Below are positions 49,455 to 59,940 of a stretch of DNA of 64,000 nt, in pieces (the first letter of the stretch is position 1; every line of letters starts with the position of its first letter). The stretch is taken from NCBI RefSeq assembly GCF_024199985.1, contig NZ_JANARS010000005.1:248001-312000 (forward strand), read 5' to 3'. This DNA is from Nocardioides pinisoli. GTDB taxonomy: Bacteria; Actinomycetota; Actinomycetes; Propionibacteriales; Nocardioidaceae. The notes beneath the pieces are model-generated. The model was not told the origin of the DNA. It did no database searches and saw nothing but the letters and a program-made list of their open reading frames with translations. The position numbers and the translations under genes were made by a program.

Positions 49455-50798
49455 TTACGGTTTTCTGAATTTTGACCTCTTGACTTGCCTGACTTCACGC
49501 GTGGCGCGGCGGTCTCCGCCCGCGCCCCGGGCCGTCCGGTCGCGCCGCAGTCGGGCCCGGACCGACACCTGGCCGCCGCCGTCGGCGTGGTCCGGGAACA
49601 CCGCGTCCACCAACGAGGCCAGGGCGTCGACCAGCGGAGAGTCGCCGAGGTCGGTGACCGGACGCCCGCTCACCAGCGCCCGGTCGAGGCCGGACCGGTC
49701 CTCGGGCAGGAAGTGCAGGCCGGCGACCCGGCTGAAGCCCTCGACCATCCCGGCGATCTCCTTCTCCGACCACCCGATCGAGGGCCGCATCCGGTTGACC
49801 ACGACGCGCACGGGCGTGCCGGCGGCGCGCTCGCGCAGGTCGACCAGCCCCCGGGCGAGCCGCGTCAGGCCCACCGGGTCCGCCGCTCCCACGACCACGA
49901 CCTCGTCGGCCTGCTCCACGGCGGCCAGCGTCAGCGCGTTGCGCCCGGGCCGGCCGCCGACGTCGGAGCCGGTGTCGTCCTCGATGCTGAAGCCCGTGTC
50001 GACGACGACCTGGCCGTGACGACGGGAGCGCTCGAGCAGCTGGTCGACCTGCGCCGCCCGGACCTCGCGCCACCGGTCGGGGCGGGGCAGCCCGGTGACC
50101 ACGGCCAGGCGGTCGCCCGCGCCCCGGCACACCGAGGGGAACCGGTCGTCCAGCTGTCCGGCGGACGCCAGGCGCGAGGCCGACAGCAGCCCGGACACCT
50201 CGTCGAGGATGCCGAGCTGCTGCGCGACGGCGCCGCCGTAGGGGTCGAGGTCGGCCAGGACCACCGCCACGTCGCGACGGGCGAGCTCCCACGCCAGGTT
50301 GGTCGCGACCGTCGTGCGGCCCGGGGCGCCGGCCGGTCCCCAGACGACCACGAGCCGGCCCACCTCCGCCGCGGGATCCACGGCCGGAGCGTCGTCGCCC
50401 CCCGGCACGTCGCTCCGCACGCGGGTGTCGGCGACGTCCTCGACGGACGTGACGACCCGGGGAAGGGAGGCCAGCTCACCTCGGCCGACGAGCGCGGTGA
50501 TGCCGAGACGTGCGGCGTGCTCGCGCGCGTCGAGGTCCTCCGGCAGCGCCGAGGTGACCGCGACGGGTCGCACGGCATGACGTCGCAGGTGGGCGACGCT
50601 GGCCGGGTCGAGGCCGGGGGCGTCGAGGGAGACCACCGCGACGTCGGCCTGCCCGGTGGCGACCGCAGCGAGCAGGTCGTCGACGTCGACGCACCGCTTG
50701 AGCACGACCACCCCGGGGTGGGCCTCCAGGTCGGCCATCGCGGGCGACTCCCACGCCTCGCCCGCGGCCAGGAGCAGCACGCAGATCACGGCCGTCAA
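49455..50798 (-). CDS. CpaE/TadZ-like ATPase of pilus localisation
   Basis: A 447-residue protein with an N-terminal receiver-like domain without a clear phosphorylation site (VVVLKRCVDVDDLLAAVATG, RHAVRPVAVTSALPEDLD) and a MinD/ParA-type ATPase domain. Its P-loop reads WGPAGAPGRTTVATNLA (about 153–169): the usual Lys before Thr is Arg. VVLADLDPYGGAVAQQLG and VVVDTGFSIEDD match the later ATPase motifs. CpaE/TadZ proteins place the tad pilus in the cell. The start overlaps the cpaB-like stop as TTGA (TTG 50798) or is GTG 50789. The 45 bases downstream (49410–49454) are AT-rich. Confidence 0.82.
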   Translation of the reverse strand: MTAVICVLLLAAGEAWESPAMADLEAHPGVVVLKRCVDVDDLLAAVATGQADVAVVSLDAPGLDPASVAHLRRHAVRPVAVTSALPEDLDAREHAARLGITALVGRGELASLPRVVTSVEDVADTRVRSDVPGGDDAPAVDPAAEVGRLVVVWGPAGAPGRTTVATNLAWELARRDVAVVLADLDPYGGAVAQQLGILDEVSGLLSASRLASAGQLDDRFPSVCRGAGDRLAVVTGLPRPDRWREVRAAQVDQLLERSRRHGQVVVDTGFSIEDDTGSDVGGRPGRNALTLAAVEQADEVVVVGAADPVGLTRLARGLVDLRERAAGTPVRVVVNRMRPSIGWSEKEIAGMVEGFSRVAGLHFLPEDRSGLDRALVSGRPVTDLGDSPLVDALASLVDAVFPDHADGGGQVSVRARLRRDRTARGAGGDRRATREVRQVKRSKFRKP

Positions 50799-51526
50799 CC
50801 CCGACCGACGACCCGGACCCGGTCGTCACCGACGGCCGCCAGGACCTCCCCGAGCGACTCCTCGTCGGTCTCCGGGACGGCGAGGACGAGCTGCCTGCTG
50901 GTCGCCGACGCGAAGGCGTCGGACACGACGGGCGCGTCGAGGACGACGACGTCGCCGAGCACCATCTCGGCGGGCGGGCGCCCGCGTCGCGGGGCGACGG
51001 TGCGGTCGGCCACGACCCACACGTCGACCCGCGATCCCCGGACCAGGTCGGTCGGGACGTGCTCGGTCGCCACCGCGAGCGAGAGCGACACAGTGTCGTC
51101 GGCCGCGTCCTCCCCCAGCGCCGCGGCGGGCACCAGCTCTCCCGCCGACAGCGGCCGGGTGAGGGTGAGCGCGGCCGGGAGCTCGTCGTCGACGCCGAGG
51201 TAGCGGGCGTGGTCGGCGGCCTCGTCGAAGCGCACCCGGGCGGGCACGAGGTCGGCGGCGGTGAGCGTCTGCCCCGCGACGAGGTCCGACGACGCGGCCC
51301 AGACCGGGGTCAGGTCGTCGGCGCCGGAGAGGATGCGCGCACCTGCCACGACCGACCCGGTCACCAGGACCAGGCCGACCCAGAGCCGGGGGTCGCGCCA
51401 CCCGGGCGCCGTGGCGCGGGTCGCGGCCGGCACGTCGGTGCCGCGGGCGGGCGCGTGCGGCGGGGCGTGCGGCGAGGAGCCGCGTGCGGGGATCCGGGAG
51501 CTGGTCCGAGAGGTGGTCCGAGGCAC
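50795..51526 (-). CDS. SAF-domain protein, CpaB/RcpC-like
   Basis: A 243-residue protein with a cytoplasmic Pro/Arg-rich head, one membrane helix (LWVGLVLVTGSVVAGARIL, about 48–66) and a SAF domain (LVAGQTLTAADLVPARVRFD, TLTRPLSAGELVPAAALGED). The layout matches CpaB/RcpC-type pilus proteins. It overlaps the CpaE-like gene, so these two are a pilus pair separated by about 28 kb from the tad operon. GTG 51526 is preferred because AATGAT ends six bases upstream and no other start is in frame nearby. Confidence 0.75.
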   Translation of the reverse strand: MPRTTSRTSSRIPARGSSPHAPPHAPARGTDVPAATRATAPGWRDPRLWVGLVLVTGSVVAGARILSGADDLTPVWAASSDLVAGQTLTAADLVPARVRFDEAADHARYLGVDDELPAALTLTRPLSAGELVPAAALGEDAADDTVSLSLAVATEHVPTDLVRGSRVDVWVVADRTVAPRRGRPPAEMVLGDVVVLDAPVVSDAFASATSRQLVLAVPETDEESLGEVLAAVGDDRVRVVGRG

Positions 51527-51625
51527 GACGACATCATTGCCGCACGAGCCGGACTTCACACCTGTCTCTCCACAGGGACGGCCGGGCGACGACGGGAGCC
51601 GAGCGCGCGGTGGCACGATGGCCCC

Positions 51626-51871
51626 ATGGCCGACGACCCCCGCTTCCTGACGCTCGCCGACGTCGCGGAGGTGCTCAACACCTCTGGCGCGCAGGTCTAC
51701 GCGCTCGTCCGCCGCGGCGAGCTGCCGGCGATCAAGATCGGTGGCCGCGGCCAGTGGCGCGTGGAGCGGGTGCAGCTCGAGGAGTTCATCCAGCGGATGT
51801 ACGCCGAGACGAGGACGTTCGTCGACCAGCACCCGTTCGTGGACGCCGAGGCCGAGTCGTCCGACAGCTAG
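51626..51871 (+). CDS. Excisionase-family HTH protein (81 aa)
   Basis: A small MerR-like winged-helix protein: FLTLADVAEVLNTSGAQVYA, VRRGELPAIKIGGRGQWRVE, VQLEEFIQRMYAE. The acidic tail ends EAESSDS. It is a chromosomal gene divergent from the cpaB-like gene and convergent with htrA, so it may regulate the pilus genes; similar proteins such as BldC regulate development in other actinobacteria. ATG 51626 follows CACGAT by six bases with no Shine–Dalgarno. Confidence 0.8.
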   Translation: MADDPRFLTLADVAEVLNTSGAQVYALVRRGELPAIKIGGRGQWRVERVQLEEFIQRMYAETRTFVDQHPFVDAEAESSDS

Positions 51872-51883
51872 GTCGTGGGGTGA

Positions 51884-53520
<1,637 letters not shown>

Positions 53521-53524
<4 letters not shown>

Positions 53525-54042
53525 GGAGCAATCTTCTCCCGGATCGCAACAAGGCGCTCGGCCAGGGGCGTCCGGGAGGGTGCGGCGGGGGTGCGGGCGG
53601 CGCGGTCGTCGGTGACGACCGGGCTCGAGGAGCCGGTCGGCCGGCTCAGGTCGGTGACAGGTGGGCGGGGGTCGACGCGGGGGGTGCCGGCCACGCCGAG
53701 GGCGAGCACGCCGACGACGCACGCGCTCGCCGCGCCACCGCCGATGGCGACGAGGCCGCGGCGGGAGCGGTGTCGTGAGGTCGGGAACTGCGGTGCGACC
53801 AGGCCGCGGCCCGAGCCGGACTGCATCGCCGAGCAGCGACCGAGCAGCTCGGACTTGAAGTCGCGGGAGGGCTGGCCGGGGCCGTAGGACAGCTGGGCGA
53901 GCTGGGTCTTGACCCATCCCTCCTGCTCGACGAGGTCGCGGCAGGAGTGGCAGGTGTGGACGTGGTTCCAGCAGCGCTCCTCCTCCTCCGGCGCGAGGCG
54001 ACCGTCGAGGAGGGCGCTGACCCGGGATCCGAGGTGGCTCAT
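53521..54042 (-). CDS. rseA: Zinc-binding anti-sigma factor (RseA-like)
   Basis: A 173-residue anti-sigma factor. The N-terminal zinc domain has the motif HxxxCxxC (His27, Cys31, Cys34 in HVHTCHSC). One hydrophobic segment (about 95–118, GLVAIGGGAASACVVGVLAL) is followed by a Pro/Thr-rich tail. It should hold SigE inactive until stress. Its ATG overlaps the sigE stop as TGATG and its stop overlaps htrA, so the three proteins are made together. Confidence 0.9.
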
Positions 54043-54710
54043 CACGACACCTGTCCGCGGGAGCGCGGGGCGCGGGGGCCCGAGTAGCGCGAGCGTCCGG
54101 CTGCCGGCTCGCGGTGGGCGAGGGCCTTGCGGAGCATCGTGCGACCCCGGTGGATGCGCGAGCGCACGGTGCCGAGCTTGGCGTCCATGATCTCGGCGAT
54201 CTCCTCGTAGCTGAGGCCCTCCACGTCGCACAGCACCACGGCCGCGCGGAAGTCGGGCGGCAGGGTCGCCAGTGCCGTCTCGATGTCGTCGTCGAAGGTC
54301 CGGTCGGCCAGCGCGAGCTCCGGGGCCGGGGCCGGGCTGGTCAGCCTGGCGGCGCGCTCGTCGGACAGCGTGTCGAAGCGGATCCGCTGCTTGCGGCGCG
54401 CGCCGTCGAGGAAGAGGTTGGTGGTGATGCGGTGCAGCCACCCCTCGAAGGTGCCGGGGGTGTAGCCGTCCAGGGACCGGAAGACGCGGACGAAGACCTC
54501 CTGGGTGAGGTCCTCGGCGTCGTGCCGGTTGCCGGTCAGGCGGTAGGCCAGCCGGAACACCCGGTCAGAGTGCTGCTCGACGACCTCGTCCCACGTGGGC
54601 ACGTCGACGGCTTCCGGCGTGGCGTCGACCTGTTCACCCACGGGCGCTCCCTGGCTTGGCTTCCTCGACCGCAGCTGCAACGGTTCGATGTCCTTCCTGA
54701 CGCTAGGCAT
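54042..54710 (-). CDS. sigE: ECF sigma factor SigE
   Basis: Extracytoplasmic-function sigma factor. Region 2 shows [40 protein letters not shown] and RITTNLFLD; region 4 shows [20 protein letters not shown] and [20 protein letters not shown]. Synteny with mycobacterial sigE–rseA–htrA and the divergent methyltransferase supports the name. The start is unsettled: ATG 54710 is used; GTG 54641 has a good AGGGAG 5 bases upstream and would give 199 residues; TTG 54752 is also open. Several start sites are known for the mycobacterial protein, so more than one form is possible. Confidence 0.93.
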   Translation of the reverse strand: MPSVRKDIEPLQLRSRKPSQGAPVGEQVDATPEAVDVPTWDEVVEQHSDRVFRLAYRLTGNRHDAEDLTQEVFVRVFRSLDGYTPGTFEGWLHRITTNLFLDGARRKQRIRFDTLSDERAARLTSPAPAPELALADRTFDDDIETALATLPPDFRAAVVLCDVEGLSYEEIAEIMDAKLGTVRSRIHRGRTMLRKALAHREPAAGRSRYSGPRAPRSRGQVS

Positions 54711-54869
54711 CCCGCCTGAGAGTTCCCTGTGAACACCATGCGGACCGGCCAAGAACTCCTGGCCGGGTCAATCGCCTCCAACGAGCGAGCCGGGCCGTGT
54801 GTTCCCGGCCACGTCGCGCGGCTGCTGCGTGAGTGCCGAGCGGGGGTCCCGCCCCCCGGCGCCCGGCGA

Positions 54870-54875
54870 TAGAGT
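54870..54875 (+). promoter_or_regulatory. Putative leaderless −10 box of the O-methyltransferase gene
   Basis: TAGAGT, then CGCCGC, then GTG at 54882. The hexamer is the same as that before the element integrase. Confidence 0.45.
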
Positions 54876-54881
54876 CGCCGC

Positions 54882-55541
54882 GTGCCGAACAACACTGCGC
54901 CGATCAAGCCGGCGAGCTGGTCCTACGCCGAGAACTTCGTGGCCGAGGACGAGCTCCTGGCCGCCGCCCGCAGCCGCGCCGAGGAGGTGGGAGTCGCCCC
55001 GGTCGGCCCTGGCGTCGGTGCTGCGCTTCGCTTCCTCGCCTCCGTGCTCGACGCGCGCGCGGTCGTCGAGGTCGGCACCGGCACCGGTGTCTCCGGCCTG
55101 TGGCTGCTCCGCGGCATGCGGGCCGACGGCGTGCTGACGACCGTCGACATCGAGGCCGAGCACCAGCGCCTGGCGAAGGAGACCTTCACCGAGGCCGGGA
55201 TCCCCGGCAACCGGGCGCGCACCATCGCCGGCGCCGGGCTCGACGTGCTGCCCCGCCTCACCGACGGCCACTACGACCTGGTGTTCTGCGACGGCGACAA
55301 GCGCGAGTACGCCGCCTACCTCAAGGAAGCGCTGCGGCTGCTGCGCCCGGGCGGGATCGTGGCGTTCGACAACGCGTTGTGGCACGACCGGGTGGCCGAC
55401 CCCGCGCAGCGCGACGAGGAGACCGTGACCATCCGTGACCTCGGCCGGACCATCCTCGAGCACGAGGCGCTGGTGCCCGTGCTGCTGCCTGTCGGCGACG
55501 GCCTGCTGGCCGCGAAGAAGGAGTGGGCCCCCGAGGCCTGA
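54882..55541 (+). CDS. SAM-dependent O-methyltransferase
   Basis: A 219-residue class I methyltransferase of the catechol-O-methyltransferase-like group: AVVEVGTGTGVSGLWLLRGM (SAM site), VLTTVDIEAEHQRLAKETF, YDLVFCDGDKREYAAYLKEA (metal-binding Asp) and GGIVAFDNALWHDRVADPAQ. It is divergent from sigE, the same arrangement as the methyltransferase gene beside mycobacterial sigE. The methyl acceptor is unknown. Confidence 0.9.
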   Translation: MPNNTAPIKPASWSYAENFVAEDELLAAARSRAEEVGVAPVGPGVGAALRFLASVLDARAVVEVGTGTGVSGLWLLRGMRADGVLTTVDIEAEHQRLAKETFTEAGIPGNRARTIAGAGLDVLPRLTDGHYDLVFCDGDKREYAAYLKEALRLLRPGGIVAFDNALWHDRVADPAQRDEETVTIRDLGRTILEHEALVPVLLPVGDGLLAAKKEWAPEA

Positions 55542-55547
55542 CCCAGG

Positions 55548-55907
55548 TCAGCCGGTGCCGCTCAGCGGCTCGAGGCGCGGGGCGGCGGCGAAGCCGTCCC
55601 AGCCCTCGGCGACGGCGACGATGTCGCACGCCTCCACGAGGATCGGCGGGCTGCCGATGATCTGCGAGCCGGGCGCCTCCGCTGCGGTCTCGGTGAAGGC
55701 GCGCTGGAACTCCTCGCGTGCCTCGCTGGTGGCGAAGACGTAGCAGCCCTCGAACCACTCGCCGCGGACCTGCCGCCAGGTCTTGAAGCGCAGCCCGGCC
55801 ATCCCGGTGAAGCGGGCGTGGGAGGTCTCGGCGACGTAGGCGGCCAACCGGTCCTCCACCCCCTCGGGCGCGTCGGCGAGCGACCAGCGGACGGTGAGCC
55901 CGAGCAT
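55548..55907 (-). CDS. YdhR-like small monooxygenase-fold protein
   Basis: A 119-residue protein of the dimeric alpha/beta-barrel type: LTVRWSLADAPEGVEDRLAA, GMAGLRFKTWRQVRGEWFEG, CYVFATSEAREEFQRAFTE. The pattern resembles YdhR-type proteins, described as putative mono-oxygenases. ATG 55907 overlaps the pepA stop as TGATG. The substrate is unknown. Confidence 0.7.
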   Translation of the reverse strand: MLGLTVRWSLADAPEGVEDRLAAYVAETSHARFTGMAGLRFKTWRQVRGEWFEGCYVFATSEAREEFQRAFTETAAEAPGSQIIGSPPILVEACDIVAVAEGWDGFAAAPRLEPLSGTG

Positions 55908-57487
55908 CAGGCGATCCCGGCCAGCGGGTCGTCGGAGCCCAGCCAGGTCAGGAGCAGTCGCGGACCCCAGCCGCTGGGCCCGGCCGTCCACTCGTGGCGG
56001 TCGGCGGGCGACTCCGCGGCCGAGGCGAAGTCGATGTGGGCCCACGGCACGTCGCCGGCGAAGTGCTGCAGGAAGAGGGCGGCCGTGATCGCGCCGGCAC
56101 CTCCGGCGGCGTTGTCGCCGTCGGCGATGGCGGAGGCCACCTTGTCCTCGTAGTCGGCGACCAGCGGCATCCGCCAGACGTTCTCGCCGGATGCGGTCGC
56201 CGCGTCCCGGACGTGGTCGGCGAGGCCCTCGTGGTTGGCGAAGTAGCCGCCGGTCCACTGGCCGAGCGACACCTTCATCGCACCGGTCAGCGTCGCGATG
56301 TCGACGAGCGCGGCCGGGGCGAGCTCGCTGACGGCGTACGCCATCGCGTCGGCGAGGACGAGCCGTCCCTCGGCATCGGTGTTGTTGACCTCGGAGGTGC
56401 GGCCGCCGAAGTGGGTGATGACGTCACCGGGACGCATCGCGGAGCCGCTGACGGCGTTCTCCGCGGCCGGCACCAGTCCGACCACGCGGACGGGGCAGTC
56501 GACGTCGCGGAGCGCAGCCATCGTCGCGATGACCGCGCCGCCACCGCTCATGTCGCGCTTCATCGTCAGCATGCCCTCGCTGGGCTTGATGTCGAGGCCG
56601 CCGGTGTCGAAGGTGATGCCCTTGCCGACGATCACCACGGTGGGCATGCGCTTGGTGGCGCCGCGGGGGGTGTAGTCCATGCGGATGAGCCGCGGCTCGT
56701 GGACCGAGCCGCCGCCGACGGCGCGGATGCCGCCGAAGCCCTCGGCCTCCAGCCGGGCGTCGTCCCAGATCTCGACGTCGAGCCCGGCTGCCTCGCCGAC
56801 CTCGACCGCCTGCTGGGCCAGCCAGGCCGGCGTCTTGAGGTTGGCCGGGACCGTGGCCAGCGTGCGCGAGCGCCAGCCGGCCCCGCCCAGCGCGATCGCG
56901 CGGGCCAGCTCGTCGTCGGCACCGTCGTCGTCGACACCCGCGAGAACGATCCGGGCGACCGGGCGCTCCTTGGGGCCGGTGGAGCGCCAGTGGAAGGCGA
57001 ACGAGCCCAGCATCGCTCCCACGACGAAGGCACCGAGGGCCTCGACGGGTGCGATCGCCGGCACCGACGTGGCGAGGCTGGCGCGGTCCTTGGTCGCACG
57101 GGCCAGCGCTGCGCCGGCGCGACGGAAGTCGGTCGGGGTGGCGTCACCGACGCCGACGAGGAGCACCAGCCCCGGTCCGTCGGCCGCGCCGTCGGAGGTG
57201 GCCTCGGAGGTGGTCTCGGATGCGGTCTCCGAGGTCGTCCGGCCACCCACCGGGACGGACGTGAGCTCACCGGTGCGGCCGGTGGCCCGCGACGCCTCGA
57301 GCGCGGCGAGGAGGTCGACGCCGAGCGCGTCTCCGGCCTCGTCGGCACCGGGGCCGAGCAGCGGACCGTCGTCACCCGGCAGGACCGGGAACGCCCAGAC
57401 CTCCGCGCCGCCGATCTGGTGGGGCAACGCGGGGCTCAGGGCGAACCCGGGCGGAGAGACCTGGGGCGGCAGCGGGGAGGTGGGCAC
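55907..57487 (-). CDS. pepA: Leucyl aminopeptidase (M17)
   Basis: A cytosolic two-metal aminopeptidase that removes N-terminal residues from peptides. The 526-residue product has VIVGKGITFDTGGLDIKPSE (metal and active-site Lys/Asp), MSGGGAVIATMAAL and the M17 signature NTDAEGRLVLADAMAYAVSE. An insertion rich in Thr, Glu and Ser in the N-terminal domain (TTSETASETTSEATSDGAAD) is unusual and low in complexity. The YdhR-like gene follows with a TGATG overlap, and the DUF3117 gene lies upstream, ending two bases away. Confidence 0.95.
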   Translation of the reverse strand: MPTSPLPPQVSPPGFALSPALPHQIGGAEVWAFPVLPGDDGPLLGPGADEAGDALGVDLLAALEASRATGRTGELTSVPVGGRTTSETASETTSEATSDGAADGPGLVLLVGVGDATPTDFRRAGAALARATKDRASLATSVPAIAPVEALGAFVVGAMLGSFAFHWRSTGPKERPVARIVLAGVDDDGADDELARAIALGGAGWRSRTLATVPANLKTPAWLAQQAVEVGEAAGLDVEIWDDARLEAEGFGGIRAVGGGSVHEPRLIRMDYTPRGATKRMPTVVIVGKGITFDTGGLDIKPSEGMLTMKRDMSGGGAVIATMAALRDVDCPVRVVGLVPAAENAVSGSAMRPGDVITHFGGRTSEVNNTDAEGRLVLADAMAYAVSELAPAALVDIATLTGAMKVSLGQWTGGYFANHEGLADHVRDAATASGENVWRMPLVADYEDKVASAIADGDNAAGGAGAITAALFLQHFAGDVPWAHIDFASAAESPADRHEWTAGPSGWGPRLLLTWLGSDDPLAGIA

Positions 57488-57489
57488 GA

Positions 57490-57657
57490 TCAGCCGACGA
57501 CGCCCTTGAGCGCATCACCGAGAGCCGTGGCCTCATCGGCGTTGAGCTCGACCACCAGCCGTCCACCGCCCTCGAGCGGGACCCGCATGACGATGCCGCG
57601 CCCTTCCTTCGTGACCTCGAGCGGTCCGTCGCCCGTGCGGGGCTTCATGGCGGCCAT
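57490..57657 (-). CDS. DUF3117 protein (55 aa)
   Basis: A short conserved actinobacterial protein, MAAMKPRTGDGPLEVTKEGR to LGDALKGVVG, strongly matching the DUF3117 pattern. The function is unknown. ATG 57657 is chosen because MAAMKPRTG is the usual family start; AAGAGGG lies 7 bases upstream. It ends two bases before pepA on the same strand, so both may be cotranscribed. The 180 bases up to the divergent enoyl-CoA hydratase gene hold the palindrome CGTCGTACGACG (57748–57759). Confidence 0.88.
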   Translation of the reverse strand: MAAMKPRTGDGPLEVTKEGRGIVMRVPLEGGGRLVVELNADEATALGDALKGVVG

Positions 57658-57837
57658 CGGCGCACCCTCTTCCTGTTCAGCCATCACTGGATGTGGCTCT
57701 TCACATGCGAAACGAGGCGGCTGAGTCGTGCTGGCCACCTCGATCGGCGTCGTACGACGTCCATTATCCCCCATGACCCGGGTGATCGGCACCACAGGGC
57801 GAACCGACACCTCGTGTCCGTCGGGCAGACTGCGGCC

Positions 57838-58683
57838 ATGACGACCTCCCAGCCCGACCGCGCGGACCGTTCCAGCGCTCACGACGGCGCCGACGACGCC
57901 CCCGTCCTGCTCCACGTCCAGGACGGGATCGCGACGATCACGCTCAACCGGCCCGAGGCGATGAACGGCCTCGACGTCGCCACCAAGGACCTCCTGCTCG
58001 ACACCGTCCACCGGGTCGCCGACGACCCGGAGGTGCGGTGCGTGGTGCTCACCGGCAGCGGCCGCGCCTTCTGCGTGGGTCAGGACCTCAAGGAGCACCT
58101 CGCCGGGTTGAAGGGCGAGGCCGACGTGCCGCTCTCCGAGACCGTCGAGCAGCACTACAACCCGATCGTGCTCGCCCTCGCGACGATGCCGAAGCCCGTC
58201 GTCGCGGCCGTCAACGGTGTGGCGGCCGGGGCCGGGGCGAGCCTCGCGTTCGCCGCGGACTTCCGGGTCGTCGTGGACTCCGCCGGCTTCAACACCTCCT
58301 TCGCCGGCGTCGCGCTCTCCTGCGACACCGGGTCGAGCTGGACGCTCCCCCGGCTCGTCGGCCGCGCCAAGGCCATGGAGCTGCTCTACTTCCCGCGCAC
58401 CGTCACCGCCCAAGAGGCCCTCGAGCTCGGGCTGGCCAACCAGGTGGTCACCGCCGACGAGCTCCAGCAGGCGGTGGGCGAGCTGGCCGCCCGGCTGGCG
58501 TCGGGGCCGACCGTGGCCTTCGGCTCGATCCGGCAGGCAGTGGCCTACGCCGCCGCGCACCCGCTCGAGGAGTCGCTGGCCTTCGAGGCCGACAAGATGG
58601 CCCTCACCGGCGGCACGGAGGACCACCTCGCGGCCGTCGACGCGTTCATGGCCAAGGAGAAGCCGGTCTTCCACGGCCGCTGA
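57838..58683 (+). CDS. Enoyl-CoA hydratase/isomerase family protein
   Basis: A 281-residue crotonase-fold enzyme. GIATITLNRPEAMNGLDVAT, GSGRAFCVGQDLKEH and ALATMPKPVVAAVNGVAAGA with GASLAFAADFRV (oxyanion hole) are typical, and FAGVALSCDTGSSWTLPRLV covers the second conserved segment. The usual first catalytic Glu position reads Leu or Ser in this stretch, so the reaction may be an isomerisation or other crotonase chemistry instead of hydration. The start at ATG 57838 follows CAGACT by six bases. Confidence 0.88.
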   Translation: MTTSQPDRADRSSAHDGADDAPVLLHVQDGIATITLNRPEAMNGLDVATKDLLLDTVHRVADDPEVRCVVLTGSGRAFCVGQDLKEHLAGLKGEADVPLSETVEQHYNPIVLALATMPKPVVAAVNGVAAGAGASLAFAADFRVVVDSAGFNTSFAGVALSCDTGSSWTLPRLVGRAKAMELLYFPRTVTAQEALELGLANQVVTADELQQAVGELAARLASGPTVAFGSIRQAVAYAAAHPLEESLAFEADKMALTGGTEDHLAAVDAFMAKEKPVFHGR

Positions 58684-58692
58684 CCGGACCCG

Positions 58693-58739
58693 GTCGAGTG
58701 CGCCGCGCTGCGGCGACCACAGCCGCGAGCGCACTCGAC
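58693..58739. terminator. Bidirectional hairpin between convergent genes
   Basis: GTCGAGTGCGC (58693–58703) and GCGCACTCGAC (58729–58739) form a perfect 11-bp stem that continues outward with one mismatch. It separates the ends of the enoyl-CoA hydratase and M14 peptidase genes. Confidence 0.65.
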
Positions 58740-58746
58740 CCGGTCG

Positions 58747-59502
58747 TCAGTCGCGGCGCGCGCGGGCGCCGATCGCGTCGAGCAGCTGGCGGGGCGCCTG
58801 GACGGCCATCCGGTGGCGCGAGGGCCGGCTGCCGTACTCGACGGTGAGCGCCGATCCGCGGAAGTGGTGGTTGAACCACATCGTCATGGTGCCGTGGCAC
58901 AGCCCGCCGCAGTCGAGGGTCGTCCGTGGCAGCCTCAGCGCCCGCGCCAGTCGCCGCGCGAAGCCCGGGTCCTTGGTGTCCGTGTCGACGCCGTGCAGCG
59001 GCTGGTGGAAGCTGATCACCCGGCGCGGGTCGACCTCCTGCAGGAACCCCATCACGGCGCGCGTCTCGGGTTCGCTCGCCGGCCGGGGGCCGGACTCATA
59101 GCTGCCGTCGAGGTCCCGCCAGCGGTGCGGGAAGTTGCGGTTGAGGTCCACCCCGCGAGCGTTGCGCCGGGTGCCGCGGACGAACCCGTCCGGGTTGTAG
59201 GTCGGCACGACCCACAGGTCCACGCCGCGCACCGGCCGACCGTCGCGCAGGGTCTCCAGGATCCGGCGGGTGTGCGGCTCGTCGCCGTGCATCGTCGAGA
59301 CGAGCACGATCCGTCGCTTGCCCGGCTCGCCGAGCCGCCAGGCCCGGATCGGCCGGCCCTTCACGGAGTGGCCGATCGTGCGGACCTCGACGACGGCCGG
59401 CCGCTCGCCGGGACCCGCGTCGACGGACACCGCCTGCGCCGGGAGGGCGAGCCCGGCGGTGGTCAGCCCCAGCGCGACGACGTACGCCGACGGGGCGCGC
59501 AT
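58747..59502 (-). CDS. Secreted M14-family zinc carboxypeptidase
   Basis: A 251-residue exported peptidase: signal peptide MRAPSAYVVALGLTTAGLAL, zinc ligands in MHGDEPH (HxxE), and then ARGVDLNRNFPHRW. A later zinc His is in VISFHQPLHG, and the catalytic Glu in ALTVEYGSRP. It probably trims peptidoglycan peptides or small peptides outside the cell; the group also includes murein-peptide amidases. ATG 59502 overlaps the stop of the upstream gene as TGATG. Confidence 0.88.
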   Translation of the reverse strand: MRAPSAYVVALGLTTAGLALPAQAVSVDAGPGERPAVVEVRTIGHSVKGRPIRAWRLGEPGKRRIVLVSTMHGDEPHTRRILETLRDGRPVRGVDLWVVPTYNPDGFVRGTRRNARGVDLNRNFPHRWRDLDGSYESGPRPASEPETRAVMGFLQEVDPRRVISFHQPLHGVDTDTKDPGFARRLARALRLPRTTLDCGGLCHGTMTMWFNHHFRGSALTVEYGSRPSRHRMAVQAPRQLLDAIGARARRD

Positions 59503-59924
59503 CACACGGCCGCCGAGAGGTAGGCGTAGGTGAAGACCAGGACGCCGACCACCATGCCGAGGTGCGCCAGCAGGGACAGCCCCGGTCCGTCGCTCCACGA
59601 GTCGCCGGCGGCCTCGGGCGCGTGCCGGCCCTTGGCCGGCAGCCACCGCGCGAGGATCAGCAGTCCGCAGATGGCGGTGACCCACCAGAAGGCGATGGCG
59701 AGGATCCCGACGAAGGCTCCCCCGACGAAGGAGTCCTCCGGGGCGACCAGCACGCCCAGCCACAGGACGAGGGCGACGACGCCGGCCACGAAGTGCGCGA
59801 GCGGCACGCGACTGCTGATCGAGAAGCGGCCCGCCGCTGCCTCGCCGCGGAGGCGCAACCGGGTCAGCACGATCGCCACGGCGGCGAGGGCCGTGAGGAT
59901 CCAGACGACGATCGGGAACGACAT
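59502..59924 (-). CDS. Four-helix membrane protein of unknown function
   Basis: Not recognised. The 140-residue product has four hydrophobic segments (SFPIVVWILTALAAVAIVL, PLAHFVAGVVALVLWLGVLV, GAFVGILAIAFWWVTAICGL and LSLLAHLGMVVGVLVFTYAY) and short polar loops. The His residues in helices two and four could bind haem or metal, which is a guess. It is coupled to the M14 peptidase gene downstream. Confidence 0.7.
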   Translation of the reverse strand: MSFPIVVWILTALAAVAIVLTRLRLRGEAAAGRFSISSRVPLAHFVAGVVALVLWLGVLVAPEDSFVGGAFVGILAIAFWWVTAICGLLILARWLPAKGRHAPEAAGDSWSDGPGLSLLAHLGMVVGVLVFTYAYLSAAV

Positions 59925-59940
59925 GACGGGGCAGTCTGCC

